Assembly (NCBI GenBank): GCA_017397565.1
Contig: JAFQIL010000037.1
Location: forward strand, 1 to 64,000
Direction of reading: 5' to 3'
Source: Oscillospiraceae bacterium
Lineage (GTDB): Bacteria; Bacillota; Clostridia; Oscillospirales; Oscillospiraceae
DNA length: 64,000 nt
The position numbers were made by a program, and so were the translations under genes. Below are positions 15,908-23,039 of this stretch, piece after piece. The notes below the pieces were generated by a model that worked only from the letters and a program-made list of their open reading frames with translations, did not search any database and was not told the origin of the DNA. How positions within the stretch are numbered: position 1 is the stretch's first letter; each line of letters begins with the position of its first letter.

Positions 15908-16939
15908 TTAGCCGTAGATCAGAGACTCTGCATAGCGGGTGGCGATAACGCCTTCCGGCTCGCCGCTCTGCTTGGATTCGGTGAGGATGTGCTCAATGGT
16001 GTTATAGATGTTGTCCACCTTGGCAAGAACGGCGTCCTTGTTGTAGGGGCCGTCTACCTCAGCTGCCGCGTTGATAACGCCGCCGCCGTTAATAACGAAG
16101 TCGGGAGCGTAGTAGATACCGCGAGCCTTCAGAGCCAAGCCGGAAGCGTCGTCCAGAATCTGGTTGTTGGCACCGCCGGCAACTGCCTTACAGTTCAAAG
16201 CAGCGATGTTGGCGGGATTCAGAATAGCACCCATGGCGTTGGGGGAGAAGATGTCGCACTGCTGGCTGACGATCTGCTCGGTGGGAACCACGATGGCGCC
16301 GAACTCCTGAGCAGCCTTCTCAGCGATAGCCTTGTTGCTGCGGTTGGCAACGATCAGCTTCGCACCACTTTCGTGGAGCAGACGGCACAGATCATAGCCG
16401 ACCTTGCCCAAACCTTGGACAGCAATGGTCAGGCCTTCCAGGCTGTCAGTACCCAAAGCGACCTTGGCGGTAGCGCGGATGCCCTGCCAGACACCACGGG
16501 CGGTGAAGGGAGAGGGGTCGCCGCTGTTCTGAGGCAGACCGCAGATGTGCTTGGTCTTACGCAGCATGACGAGAGCATCGTCACAGGTGGTGTTCACGTC
16601 CTCAGCGGTGATGTATTCACCACACAGGTTGTTGACAGCTTCGCCGAAGGCTTCGAACATAGCCTCGGTCTTCTGAGAGGGATCGGCGATAATAACACCT
16701 TTTGCGCCGCCGTGGGGCAGACCGGCAACGGCGTTCTTGTGGGACATGCCGCGGCTCAGACGCAGAACGTCAAACAGGGCATCGTCGTAGGAAGCGTAGG
16801 GGAACAGACGGCAGCCGCCGATGGCGGGGCCGAGGTTGGTGTTGTGGATCGCGATGATGGCCTTCAGTCCGGCCTTCTCGTTGTTGACAAACAGAACCTT
16901 CTCGTGGCGGTAATTGCTCATTTCAGTCATTGCATTCAT
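15908..16939 (-). CDS. Leucine/valine dehydrogenase-type amino acid dehydrogenase
   Basis: 343 aa, the usual length of leucine dehydrogenases, which interconvert leucine, valine and isoleucine with their 2-oxoacids using NAD(H) and ammonia. The N-terminal domain has GPAIGGCRLFPYAS and the substrate and catalytic lysines in SRGMSHKNAVAGLPHGGAKG (Lys68 and Lys80). EDVNTTCDDALVM follows, then the NAD domain VQGLGKVGYDLCRLL near residue 187. AGGAGG eight bases before ATG 16939 fixes the start. It lies next to the Vor operon with its own leader of about 160 bp, and would perform the final amination in branched-chain amino acid synthesis from 2-oxoacids. Confidence 0.85.
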   Translation of the reverse strand: MNAMTEMSNYRHEKVLFVNNEKAGLKAIIAIHNTNLGPAIGGCRLFPYASYDDALFDVLRLSRGMSHKNAVAGLPHGGAKGVIIADPSQKTEAMFEAFGEAVNNLCGEYITAEDVNTTCDDALVMLRKTKHICGLPQNSGDPSPFTARGVWQGIRATAKVALGTDSLEGLTIAVQGLGKVGYDLCRLLHESGAKLIVANRSNKAIAEKAAQEFGAIVVPTEQIVSQQCDIFSPNAMGAILNPANIAALNCKAVAGGANNQILDDASGLALKARGIYYAPDFVINGGGVINAAAEVDGPYNKDAVLAKVDNIYNTIEHILTESKQSGEPEGVIATRYAESLIYG

Positions 16940-16981
16940 AATTTTAACCTCCTAAATTATTTGTTTTTGTTTCCTTCTTAC

Positions 16982-17102
16982 ATCCTATAGACTTCCGTGC
17001 GGCGGTCAGCAAAGACGTTGATCGGGGTTCGGATATTCTGAAGGATGGAAAAATCGTGTTGGGCAGTCAAAAGCGGGATGCCCGTTTGGCTGCAGGTTAC
17101 TT
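16982..17102 (+). other. Spacer with a possible decayed coding fragment
   Basis: The plus strand between the dehydrogenase leader and the Vor gamma gene reads in one frame DFRAAVSKDVDRGSDILKDG and KIVLGSQKRDARLAAGYF, which has coding character but no start or stop of its own. I cannot assign it; chance is possible. Confidence 0.2.
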
Positions 17103-17642
17103 TTATACGGGGTATTCCTTACCCAGGGTCAGGGCCTTCATGTTCAGCTCAATGAGGGCGGCCTTCTTAGGCGGCACCAGCTTATTCACAACGGCATCTG
17201 TGCCGCTGTAGCTCAGCTCCGGGTGATTCTGCAGCAGGTGACCGATGATGATCATGTTGGCGAGGGAAGCAATGTTTTCATCCTTGGCCATCTGGGTGGC
17301 GGGAATGTAGAAGACCTGAACATCACGCCGCTCTACCTTGGCATCGATCAAAGAGGAATCCACATAAATCTGACCGCCGGGAACGACAGTGTTCACATAC
17401 TTCTGCAAAGACGGCAGGTTCATGGCAATCAGCACGTCGGGAGCGGTGATAATGGGAGAGCCCACGGGAGTCTCCGACAAAATCACGTTGCAGTTGGCGG
17501 TGCCGCCACGCATTTCCGGGCCGTAGGAAGGAAGCCAGGAGACCTGCAGGTCTTCCATCAGTCCCTTGTAGGCCAAAAACTTACCGGAGAACAGGATGCC
17601 CTGTCCGCCGAAACCGGCAATGAGGATCTGGGTCGTTTTCAT
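17103..17642 (-). CDS. 2-oxoacid:ferredoxin oxidoreductase, gamma subunit
   Basis: 179 aa. The gamma subunit of the four-subunit 2-oxoacid:ferredoxin oxidoreductases (Vor/Kor type), which link 2-oxoacid, CoA and ferredoxin. The start TQILIAGFGGQGILFSGKFL is the family hallmark, with PSYGPEMRGGTANCNVILS near residue 40 and NMIIIGHLL near 132. It is the last of four clustered genes (order delta, alpha, beta, gamma) and begins one base after the beta stop, implying coupled translation. Confidence 0.9.
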   Translation of the reverse strand: MKTTQILIAGFGGQGILFSGKFLAYKGLMEDLQVSWLPSYGPEMRGGTANCNVILSETPVGSPIITAPDVLIAMNLPSLQKYVNTVVPGGQIYVDSSLIDAKVERRDVQVFYIPATQMAKDENIASLANMIIIGHLLQNHPELSYSGTDAVVNKLVPPKKAALIELNMKALTLGKEYPV

Positions 17643-17643
17643 G

Positions 17644-18399
17644 TTAACCTTCCTCCTTTGCCGCGCTGCGGTCTTTATACACGCCGATGGGGTAGTAGGG
17701 GAGCATATCGCTTTCCACCCACTCCAGCGCCTGCTGAGGCGTCATGCCCCAGTTGGTGGGACAGGCGGAAACCACTTCTACCAGGCTGAAGCCCTTGCCC
17801 TCGATCTGATTCTGGAAGGCCTTCTTAATGGCTTTCTTTGCTTTGTTTACATTTTTGACATTGTTCACTGCCACCCGGGTGATGTACTCCGGGCCTTCCA
17901 AAGTAGCCAGCATCTCGCAGACCTTGATGGGCCAGCCGCAGTGTTTTACATCACGGCCGTAGGGGGAGGTCTGGGTCACCTGACCGGGAAGAGACGTGGG
18001 AGCCATCTGACCGCCGGTCATGCCGTAAATGGCATTGTTGACGAAAATTACGGTGATATTTTCATTTCTGGCGGCGGAATGGACAGTTTCTGCCATGCCG
18101 ATGGAGGCCAGGTCGCCGTCACCCTGGTAGGTAAAGACGATGTTTTCCGGGCGGCAGCGCTTGATACCGGTAGCAACAGCGGGAGCTCTGCCGTGGGCGG
18201 CTTCGATCATGTCGCAGGTGAAGTAGTCATAAGCCATAACCGCGCAGCCAACGGGGGCAACACCGATGGCCTTGCCTTCAATGCCCAGCTCATCCAGAGC
18301 TTCGGCAACCAGCCGATGAATGATGCCGTGGGGGCAGCCGGGGCAGTAGTGCAGGGGCACATTTGCCAAAGACTTGGGTTTTTCAAATACAACTGCCAT
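17644..18399 (-). CDS. 2-oxoacid:ferredoxin oxidoreductase, beta (TPP-binding) subunit
   Basis: 251 aa. It binds thiamine diphosphate: GDGDLASIG and NNAIYGMTGGQMAPTS form the TPP/Mg motif, and HYCPGCPHG near residue 18 is the conserved cysteine motif of the family. ATG 18399 is used because AAAGGAGAG precedes it; the frame extends upstream only over the alpha gene's end. There is one base between the alpha stop and this start. Together with the alpha subunit it forms the catalytic core. Confidence 0.9.
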   Translation of the reverse strand: MAVVFEKPKSLANVPLHYCPGCPHGIIHRLVAEALDELGIEGKAIGVAPVGCAVMAYDYFTCDMIEAAHGRAPAVATGIKRCRPENIVFTYQGDGDLASIGMAETVHSAARNENITVIFVNNAIYGMTGGQMAPTSLPGQVTQTSPYGRDVKHCGWPIKVCEMLATLEGPEYITRVAVNNVKNVNKAKKAIKKAFQNQIEGKGFSLVEVVSACPTNWGMTPQQALEWVESDMLPYYPIGVYKDRSAAKEEG

Positions 18400-18400
18400 C

Positions 18401-19462
18401 TCAGAACTCTCCTTTCTGCGCCTTGCGGATGGATTCCAGCACCTCATCGGGACTGGGGATCATGCCGCCGCAGCGGTTGCACAGGGTAACGGGGCGCTTG
18501 CACTGGGTAGCCAGGCGTACATCCTCAATCATCTGACCCATGCTCAGCTCCACGGAAATGAAGCCTTTGACCTTGTCCGCAGCGGCGTTCAGGGCTTTCG
18601 TGGGGAAGGGCCACAGGGTAATGGGGCGAATTAGACCTACTTTGATACCCTCTGCCCGGGCTGCGGCAACAGCGTTCTTTGCCACACGGGAGGCGATACC
18701 GAAGGCGACCACGCAAAGCTCTGCGTCTTCCATCATGTACTCTTCCCACATAGCTTCGGTTTCTTCTACGATCTTGTAACGCTCGTAGCGCTCAAAGTTT
18801 TTCTTTTCCAGCTCATCAGGCTGTAAGTACAGGGAGTTTACGATGTTGTGCTTGCGCTCACAGTTGGTACCGGTAAGAGCCCAGGGTTTTTCGTAAGCTT
18901 CAATTTCCGCATCCTCAAAGGAGATAGGCTCCATCATCTGTCCGATGGTGCCGTCTGCCAGAATCATGGCAGTCATGCGGTACTTGTCTGCCAAATTAAA
19001 GCCCTTAATGGTAAGGCTGGCCATTTCCTGCACGGAGGCAGGCGCCAAAACGATCATCTTGTAGTCACCGTGACCGCCGCCCTTGGTGGCCTGGAAGTAG
19101 TCAGACTGGCTTGGCTGAATGCCGCCAAGACCCGGGCCGCCACGCTGGACATTGACCACGAAAGCAGGCACATCAGAGCCGGCAATGTAGCTCAGGCCCT
19201 CCGCCTTCAGACTGATTCCGGGGCTGGAGGAGGAAGTCATAACACGCATACCGGCAGCGGCAGCGCCATAGACCATGTTGATGGATGCGATCTCACTTTC
19301 TGCCTGCAGGAATACGCCGCCGATCTTGGGCATCTTCTTTGCCATGTAGGCTGCGATCTCTGTCTGTGGGGTGATAGGGTAGCCGAAGTAATGGCGGCAG
19401 CCTGCCCGGATGGCGGCTTCTGCAATGGCTTCGTTGCCTTTCATCAATACTCTTTCTGCCAT
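18401..19462 (-). CDS. vorB: 2-oxoacid:ferredoxin oxidoreductase, alpha subunit (VorB type)
   Basis: 353 aa. GNEAIAEAAIRAGCRHYFGY followed by PITPQTEIAAYM and FLQAESEIASINMVYGAAAA is the pyruvate:ferredoxin oxidoreductase domain I in the form usually annotated as 3-methyl-2-oxobutanoate oxidoreductase subunit VorB. SSSPGISLKAEGLSYIAGS and QRGGPGLGG follow. ATG 19462 lies 11 bp after the ferredoxin-subunit stop, with AGGAGGA upstream. In the reductive direction the complex would carboxylate isobutyryl-, 2-methylbutyryl- or isovaleryl-CoA to the 2-oxoacid. Substrate preference is inferred from the T-box context. Confidence 0.88.
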   Translation of the reverse strand: MAERVLMKGNEAIAEAAIRAGCRHYFGYPITPQTEIAAYMAKKMPKIGGVFLQAESEIASINMVYGAAAAGMRVMTSSSSPGISLKAEGLSYIAGSDVPAFVVNVQRGGPGLGGIQPSQSDYFQATKGGGHGDYKMIVLAPASVQEMASLTIKGFNLADKYRMTAMILADGTIGQMMEPISFEDAEIEAYEKPWALTGTNCERKHNIVNSLYLQPDELEKKNFERYERYKIVEETEAMWEEYMMEDAELCVVAFGIASRVAKNAVAAARAEGIKVGLIRPITLWPFPTKALNAAADKVKGFISVELSMGQMIEDVRLATQCKRPVTLCNRCGGMIPSPDEVLESIRKAQKGEF

Positions 19463-19473
19463 GGGTATCCTCC

Positions 19474-19680
19474 TTACTTCTCTACGGTGATGATGCAGTC
19501 GGGACACATGGTGGCGCAGAATGCGCAGCCAATGCACTTGTCCGGCTGGGCCATGACCGCAGGGGAATAGCCTTTTTTGTTGATGGTATCGGCGGCGATG
19601 GTCAGACAGCCCTTGGGACAGGCGTTGACACACAGACCGCAGCCTTTACACAGGTCGGTTTGAAAGGTTAATTTTGCCAT
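19474..19680 (-). CDS. 2-oxoacid:ferredoxin oxidoreductase, delta (2x4Fe-4S) subunit
   Basis: 68 aa with two classical four-cysteine clusters: CKGCGLCVNACPKGC and CIGCAFCATMCPDC. It carries electrons between ferredoxin and the TPP centre of the complex. First Vor gene in transcription order, 24 bp after the P-loop ATPase. AGGAGGAATTCCCT precedes ATG 19680. Confidence 0.9.
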   Translation of the reverse strand: MAKLTFQTDLCKGCGLCVNACPKGCLTIAADTINKKGYSPAVMAQPDKCIGCAFCATMCPDCIITVEK

Positions 19681-19704
19681 AGGGAATTCCTCCTCTTGTT
19701 ATGG

Positions 19705-20409
19705 TCATCCCCACAGAGGCCGATTTTGCGGCTTTTGGGAGGGTAACGCGAAATATTTCTCCTGCAGACGCAGGGGGAGTACAGGTTTTACCGTTTCCGG
19801 CAGCCCTTGGGCAACGGCGCAGTCTACCGTGTGCAGCCACAGGGGAAGACCGGAAAGTTCAGAGAGTTTTTCTATGTAGCTTAAGGAATCCAAAAGGGTT
19901 TCCGGGGTGGTCTCCGGGCCTAAGTTGGAGTTGTTCACCAGACAGGTAAACTTTAGACCGCAGGCACTTTCGATTTCCTGCAGGATCTCCAAGGCATCTT
20001 CGGGGGTTCGGGTCAGGGGACGGTAGCAGTTGGCAACAAAGGCCATCCGATAGTTTCCTTCCCTTAGGATCGCCGGTGTGAACCGACCTAAGGCGTATGC
20101 GCCCCGGTCATCACCGCCAATATCCATGATGCCGTAGATGCTCTTGTCCTGTACCAGCCGGTAGCTTTCCGCCGGCAGGGCAGGCAGGTCTACATTAGAG
20201 TTAGCAAACTGGGGAGAGATCAGGGTGACACCGGCCTTTTCCAGATCTTTGGCACTGTCTGCGGTGCGAAAGTAGGGATTGACGATGTCTAAGTCCGCAA
20301 TGCAGACCTGTTTTCCTTCCTTTGCCAAATGCAGGGCGTAATTTACGGCAATGTTGGTCTTGCCGCTGCCGTAATGCCCGGCAAACAGGGTTAGTCGTTT
20401 ATGTTCCAT
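19705..20409 (-). CDS. P-loop ATPase of the MinD/CobQ type within the Vor operon
   Basis: 234 aa. Walker A variant FAGHYGSGKTNIAVNYAL at residues 8-25, then IADLDIVNPYFRTAD (the Asp of the deviant SIMIBI type), IMDIGGDDRGA and LVNNSNLG. Such ATPases usually insert metals, load cofactors or partition molecules. The gene lies between the acyl-CoA synthetase and the Vor subunits and overlaps neither, so it probably helps assemble or activate this complex. That is inference. ATG 20409 is preferred; a TTG two codons earlier overlaps the upstream stop. Confidence 0.7.
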   Translation of the reverse strand: MEHKRLTLFAGHYGSGKTNIAVNYALHLAKEGKQVCIADLDIVNPYFRTADSAKDLEKAGVTLISPQFANSNVDLPALPAESYRLVQDKSIYGIMDIGGDDRGAYALGRFTPAILREGNYRMAFVANCYRPLTRTPEDALEILQEIESACGLKFTCLVNNSNLGPETTPETLLDSLSYIEKLSELSGLPLWLHTVDCAVAQGLPETVKPVLPLRLQEKYFALPSQKPQNRPLWG

Positions 20410-20411
20410 AA

Positions 20412-22691
20412 TCAAAGCTTCTTACGAATAATTTTACCGCTGGCGGTCTTGGGCAGGCTTTCCTTGAATTCCACGATTCTCGGATACTTGTAAGGCGCGG
20501 TGCGGGATTTGACATAGTCCTGGATCTGCTTGCGCAGCTCGTCTGTACCCACAAAGTCCTTCACCAGTACGATGCTTGCTTTCACCACCTGACCGCGAAC
20601 CGGGTCGGGGGCAGCGGAAACGCCGCACTCCAAAACATAGGGCAGCTCCATGATAACATTTTCAATTTCAAAAGGTCCGATCCGGTAGCCGGAGGATTTG
20701 ATCACATCGTCAGCCCGGCCCACATACCAGTAGAAGCCGTCTTCATCCATCCACGCCAGGTCACCGGTGTGGTAGAAGCCATCCCGCCAGGTTTCAGCGG
20801 TAACTTCTTCGTTGCCTTCGTAGGCATAAGCAAGACCGCAGGGCAGTCCCTTGGAGATATTGATGCAGATCTCACCGGTCTCGCCGGGGGCAGCTTCTTC
20901 CCCGTCTGCCGTAAGCAGATGCACATCATAAAGGGGTACAGGCTTACCCATAGAGCCAAGCTTGTGATGGCTGCCGTTGAGATTGCCGATGATCAGGGTG
21001 CTTTCCGACTGACCGAAGCCTTCCATAATGGGAAGACCGGTAGCCTTCTGGAACTGGCGGTAAACCTCAGGGTTCAGCGCCTCACCGGCGGTGGAGGCAT
21101 GCTCAATGCTGCTTAGATCAAAACGGGAAAGATCCTGCTTTGCCAGCATCCGGTACATAGTAGGCGGCGCGCAGAAGGTGGTAATATGATACTTGGCAAA
21201 CAGCGGCAGGATCTTCTCTGCGTCGAAGCGGTCAAAGTCATAGACGAAAATGGGTGCCTCGCAGAGCCACTGACCGTAAATCTTGCCCCAGGAGGACTTG
21301 GCCCAGCCGGTGTCGGAAATGGTTAGATGCAGGCCGTCGGGGTTGACCCGGTGCCAGTATTTGGCGGTAATAAAGTGACCCAAGGGGTACTTGTGGTTGT
21401 GAGCAGCCAGCTTGGGATAGCCGGAGGTGCCGGAGGTGAAGAACATCAGCATGGGGTCAGAGCCACAGGGAGCATCTTCCGTCCGGTTATAGTGGCTGGA
21501 ATACATGGTGTATTCTTCATTAAAGTCGTGCCAGCCTTCCTTTTTGCCGCCCACAAGGATCTTGTGCGCAAGCTCGGGACACTTTTCGGCGGCAGCATCC
21601 ACCGCATCGGAAACCTCACCGTCAGCGGTGCAGAGGATAGCTTTGATGTGACCGGCCTGGAAACGGTAGGTAAAGTCCTTTTCCAGCAGCTGATTGGTGG
21701 CGGGGATGGCCACAGCACCCAGCTTGTGCAGCGCCAAAACGGAGAACCAGTACTGGTAATGACGCTTCAGCACCAGCATCACCCGGTCGCCCTTCTGAAT
21801 ACCCATAGCCTTGAAGTAGTTGGCAGTCCGGGCAGATTCTTTCATCATATCCCGGAAGGTGAAGCGGCGTTCTGTGCCGTCTTCTGACAGATGGAGCATC
21901 GCCAGCTTTTCGGGCTGTTCTTCGCCCAAAGCATCCACGATATCAAAGGCAAAGTTAAATTGCTCTTCTCCCTTAAAGGAGATTTCTTTGAGAAGGCCGT
22001 CTTCCACCTTGCGGTCAATAAATCTGCGGTAGATCCGTTTTTTCTTATCCGGCTCCCGGCGTTTGACGTCGGGGGTGGCCACGGCGGCAGCCTGCTCGCC
22101 TTCACGGGCGGCAGAGTTAGAAAGCACGATGGCATAGAAAGCACAGCCTTCTGCCGCTACCGCGATCATGCCGTGGGGGATAGAGGAGTCATAGTAAATG
22201 CAGTCGCCGGGGTTCAGGACCTCGGTCTTGCCGCCAATTTGGATCTTCATGTGACCCCGGATCACGATGTCACACTCCTGACCTTCGTGACTGGTCAGCT
22301 CAATTGGCTCTTGCTCCGCGCCTTCCCGGTACTTCAGCTCCATGTAAAGGGGCAGGGCGATACGGTTGCGGAAACCGGCAGCCAGGTTGTAGCCAATCAT
22401 GTGGTGGGCTTCCTCGATCCGCTGACCTTCTCCCTTACGGGTCAGGGCGTAGGTGCGCAGCTTGGGGCTTTGACCTTCCAGAAGGTCGGACATATCCACG
22501 CCGAACACCAGGACGCATCGGTACAAAAAGGCAATGTTCAGATCCTGCAGACCGGCCTCACACCGCTGGTATTCCGGAAGGGATACACCGGTGCGAACTG
22601 CCATTTCCTCCTGGGAAATACCGGAGATCTCCCGCAGTTCCCGGATACGACCGGCCATTTCTTTGATTTTGTATGTAATTTCCTGTTCCAT
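20412..22691 (-). CDS. HTH-cupin-acyl-CoA synthetase fusion, under a predicted valine T-box
   Basis: 759 aa in three parts. Residues 10-70 form an XRE-type helix-turn-helix (IRELREISGISQEEMAVRTG). Residues about 110-192 form a cupin (SHEGQECDIVIRG, LNPGDCIYYDSSIPHG). Residues 226-759 form an AMP-forming acyl-CoA synthetase with FTSGTSGYPKLAAHN, YVGRADDVIKSSGYRIGPFE and the catalytic lysine in PKTASGKIIRKKL. HTH-cupin is a known layout of transcription factors, so the protein may both bind DNA and activate an acid. The leader carries a T-box read as GTC (Val), so isobutyrate is the expected substrate. ATG 22691 follows AAGGAG; the longer frame runs into the T-box terminator. Confidence 0.85.
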   Translation of the reverse strand: MEQEITYKIKEMAGRIRELREISGISQEEMAVRTGVSLPEYQRCEAGLQDLNIAFLYRCVLVFGVDMSDLLEGQSPKLRTYALTRKGEGQRIEEAHHMIGYNLAAGFRNRIALPLYMELKYREGAEQEPIELTSHEGQECDIVIRGHMKIQIGGKTEVLNPGDCIYYDSSIPHGMIAVAAEGCAFYAIVLSNSAAREGEQAAAVATPDVKRREPDKKKRIYRRFIDRKVEDGLLKEISFKGEEQFNFAFDIVDALGEEQPEKLAMLHLSEDGTERRFTFRDMMKESARTANYFKAMGIQKGDRVMLVLKRHYQYWFSVLALHKLGAVAIPATNQLLEKDFTYRFQAGHIKAILCTADGEVSDAVDAAAEKCPELAHKILVGGKKEGWHDFNEEYTMYSSHYNRTEDAPCGSDPMLMFFTSGTSGYPKLAAHNHKYPLGHFITAKYWHRVNPDGLHLTISDTGWAKSSWGKIYGQWLCEAPIFVYDFDRFDAEKILPLFAKYHITTFCAPPTMYRMLAKQDLSRFDLSSIEHASTAGEALNPEVYRQFQKATGLPIMEGFGQSESTLIIGNLNGSHHKLGSMGKPVPLYDVHLLTADGEEAAPGETGEICINISKGLPCGLAYAYEGNEEVTAETWRDGFYHTGDLAWMDEDGFYWYVGRADDVIKSSGYRIGPFEIENVIMELPYVLECGVSAAPDPVRGQVVKASIVLVKDFVGTDELRKQIQDYVKSRTAPYKYPRIVEFKESLPKTASGKIIRKKL

Positions 22692-22998
22692 AATAAACTC
22701 CTTCGACGGACCGAGAAAACAGAAACTGCCCGTCTCAAAGATAGATTCCTTGAGACGGGCAGAAATAAAAGCCCGCGGTACCACTCAAATTGCACCTGCT
22801 TCCCAAGCAGATACCACTCATTGGACTCAGGTAAGTCCTAAGCACTGACGCAGCTAACGCGGGAGAGCTCTACTGGCATTATGCGTTCTTCTCTCCGGCT
22901 TAGGAGCGACAGATTTCCCGGATCCACCATGGCTTGCACCAACCGCCATTTCTCTTGCGTGGATGATTCGAAAAATCCTCTCCATCATAGCCTTTTAT
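22692..22998 (-). promoter_or_regulatory. T-box leader, specifier read as GTC (valine)
   Basis: On the minus strand: stem I with a GGTTGGTGCAAGCC apical loop, the T-box core GTGGTACCGCGGGC (22771-22784) and a terminator CTGCCCGTCTCAAAG with its complement (22726-22762). The lower stem pairs GGAG with CTCC. The codon just before it, followed by a purine, is GTC at 22908-22910 (context TCT-GTC-G-CTCC). The core contains TGGT, which fits a tRNA ending A-CCA, as tRNA(Val) does. Uncharged tRNA(Val) should switch on the synthetase and Vor genes. Confidence 0.85.
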
Positions 22999-23006
22999 AA
23001 TGAGGA

Positions 23007-23035
23007 ATCATATCATGAAAATGTGAAATTGTCAA
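23007..23035 (-). promoter_or_regulatory. Promoter of the valine T-box operon
   Basis: On the minus strand TTGACA (23030-23035), a 17-bp spacer and TATGAT (23007-23012), an almost ideal sigma-A promoter, immediately before the T-box leader and just after the stop of the upstream synthetase gene. Confidence 0.8.
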
Positions 23036-23039
23036 TAAA

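Noticed and set aside
15989..16990. 333-residue frame antisense to the leucine dehydrogenase-like gene
   Set aside because: Overlaps a well-supported enzyme gene completely and has no family features.
17103..19680. Oxidoreductase interpreted as 2-oxoglutarate (Kor) instead of branched-chain (Vor)
   Set aside because: Sequence alone does not exclude it, but the VorB-like alpha subunit and the shared valine T-box favour the branched-chain role.
22692..22784. N-terminal extension of the first HTH-cupin synthetase
   Set aside because: The extension would be encoded by the T-box terminator and core and has no ribosome site.
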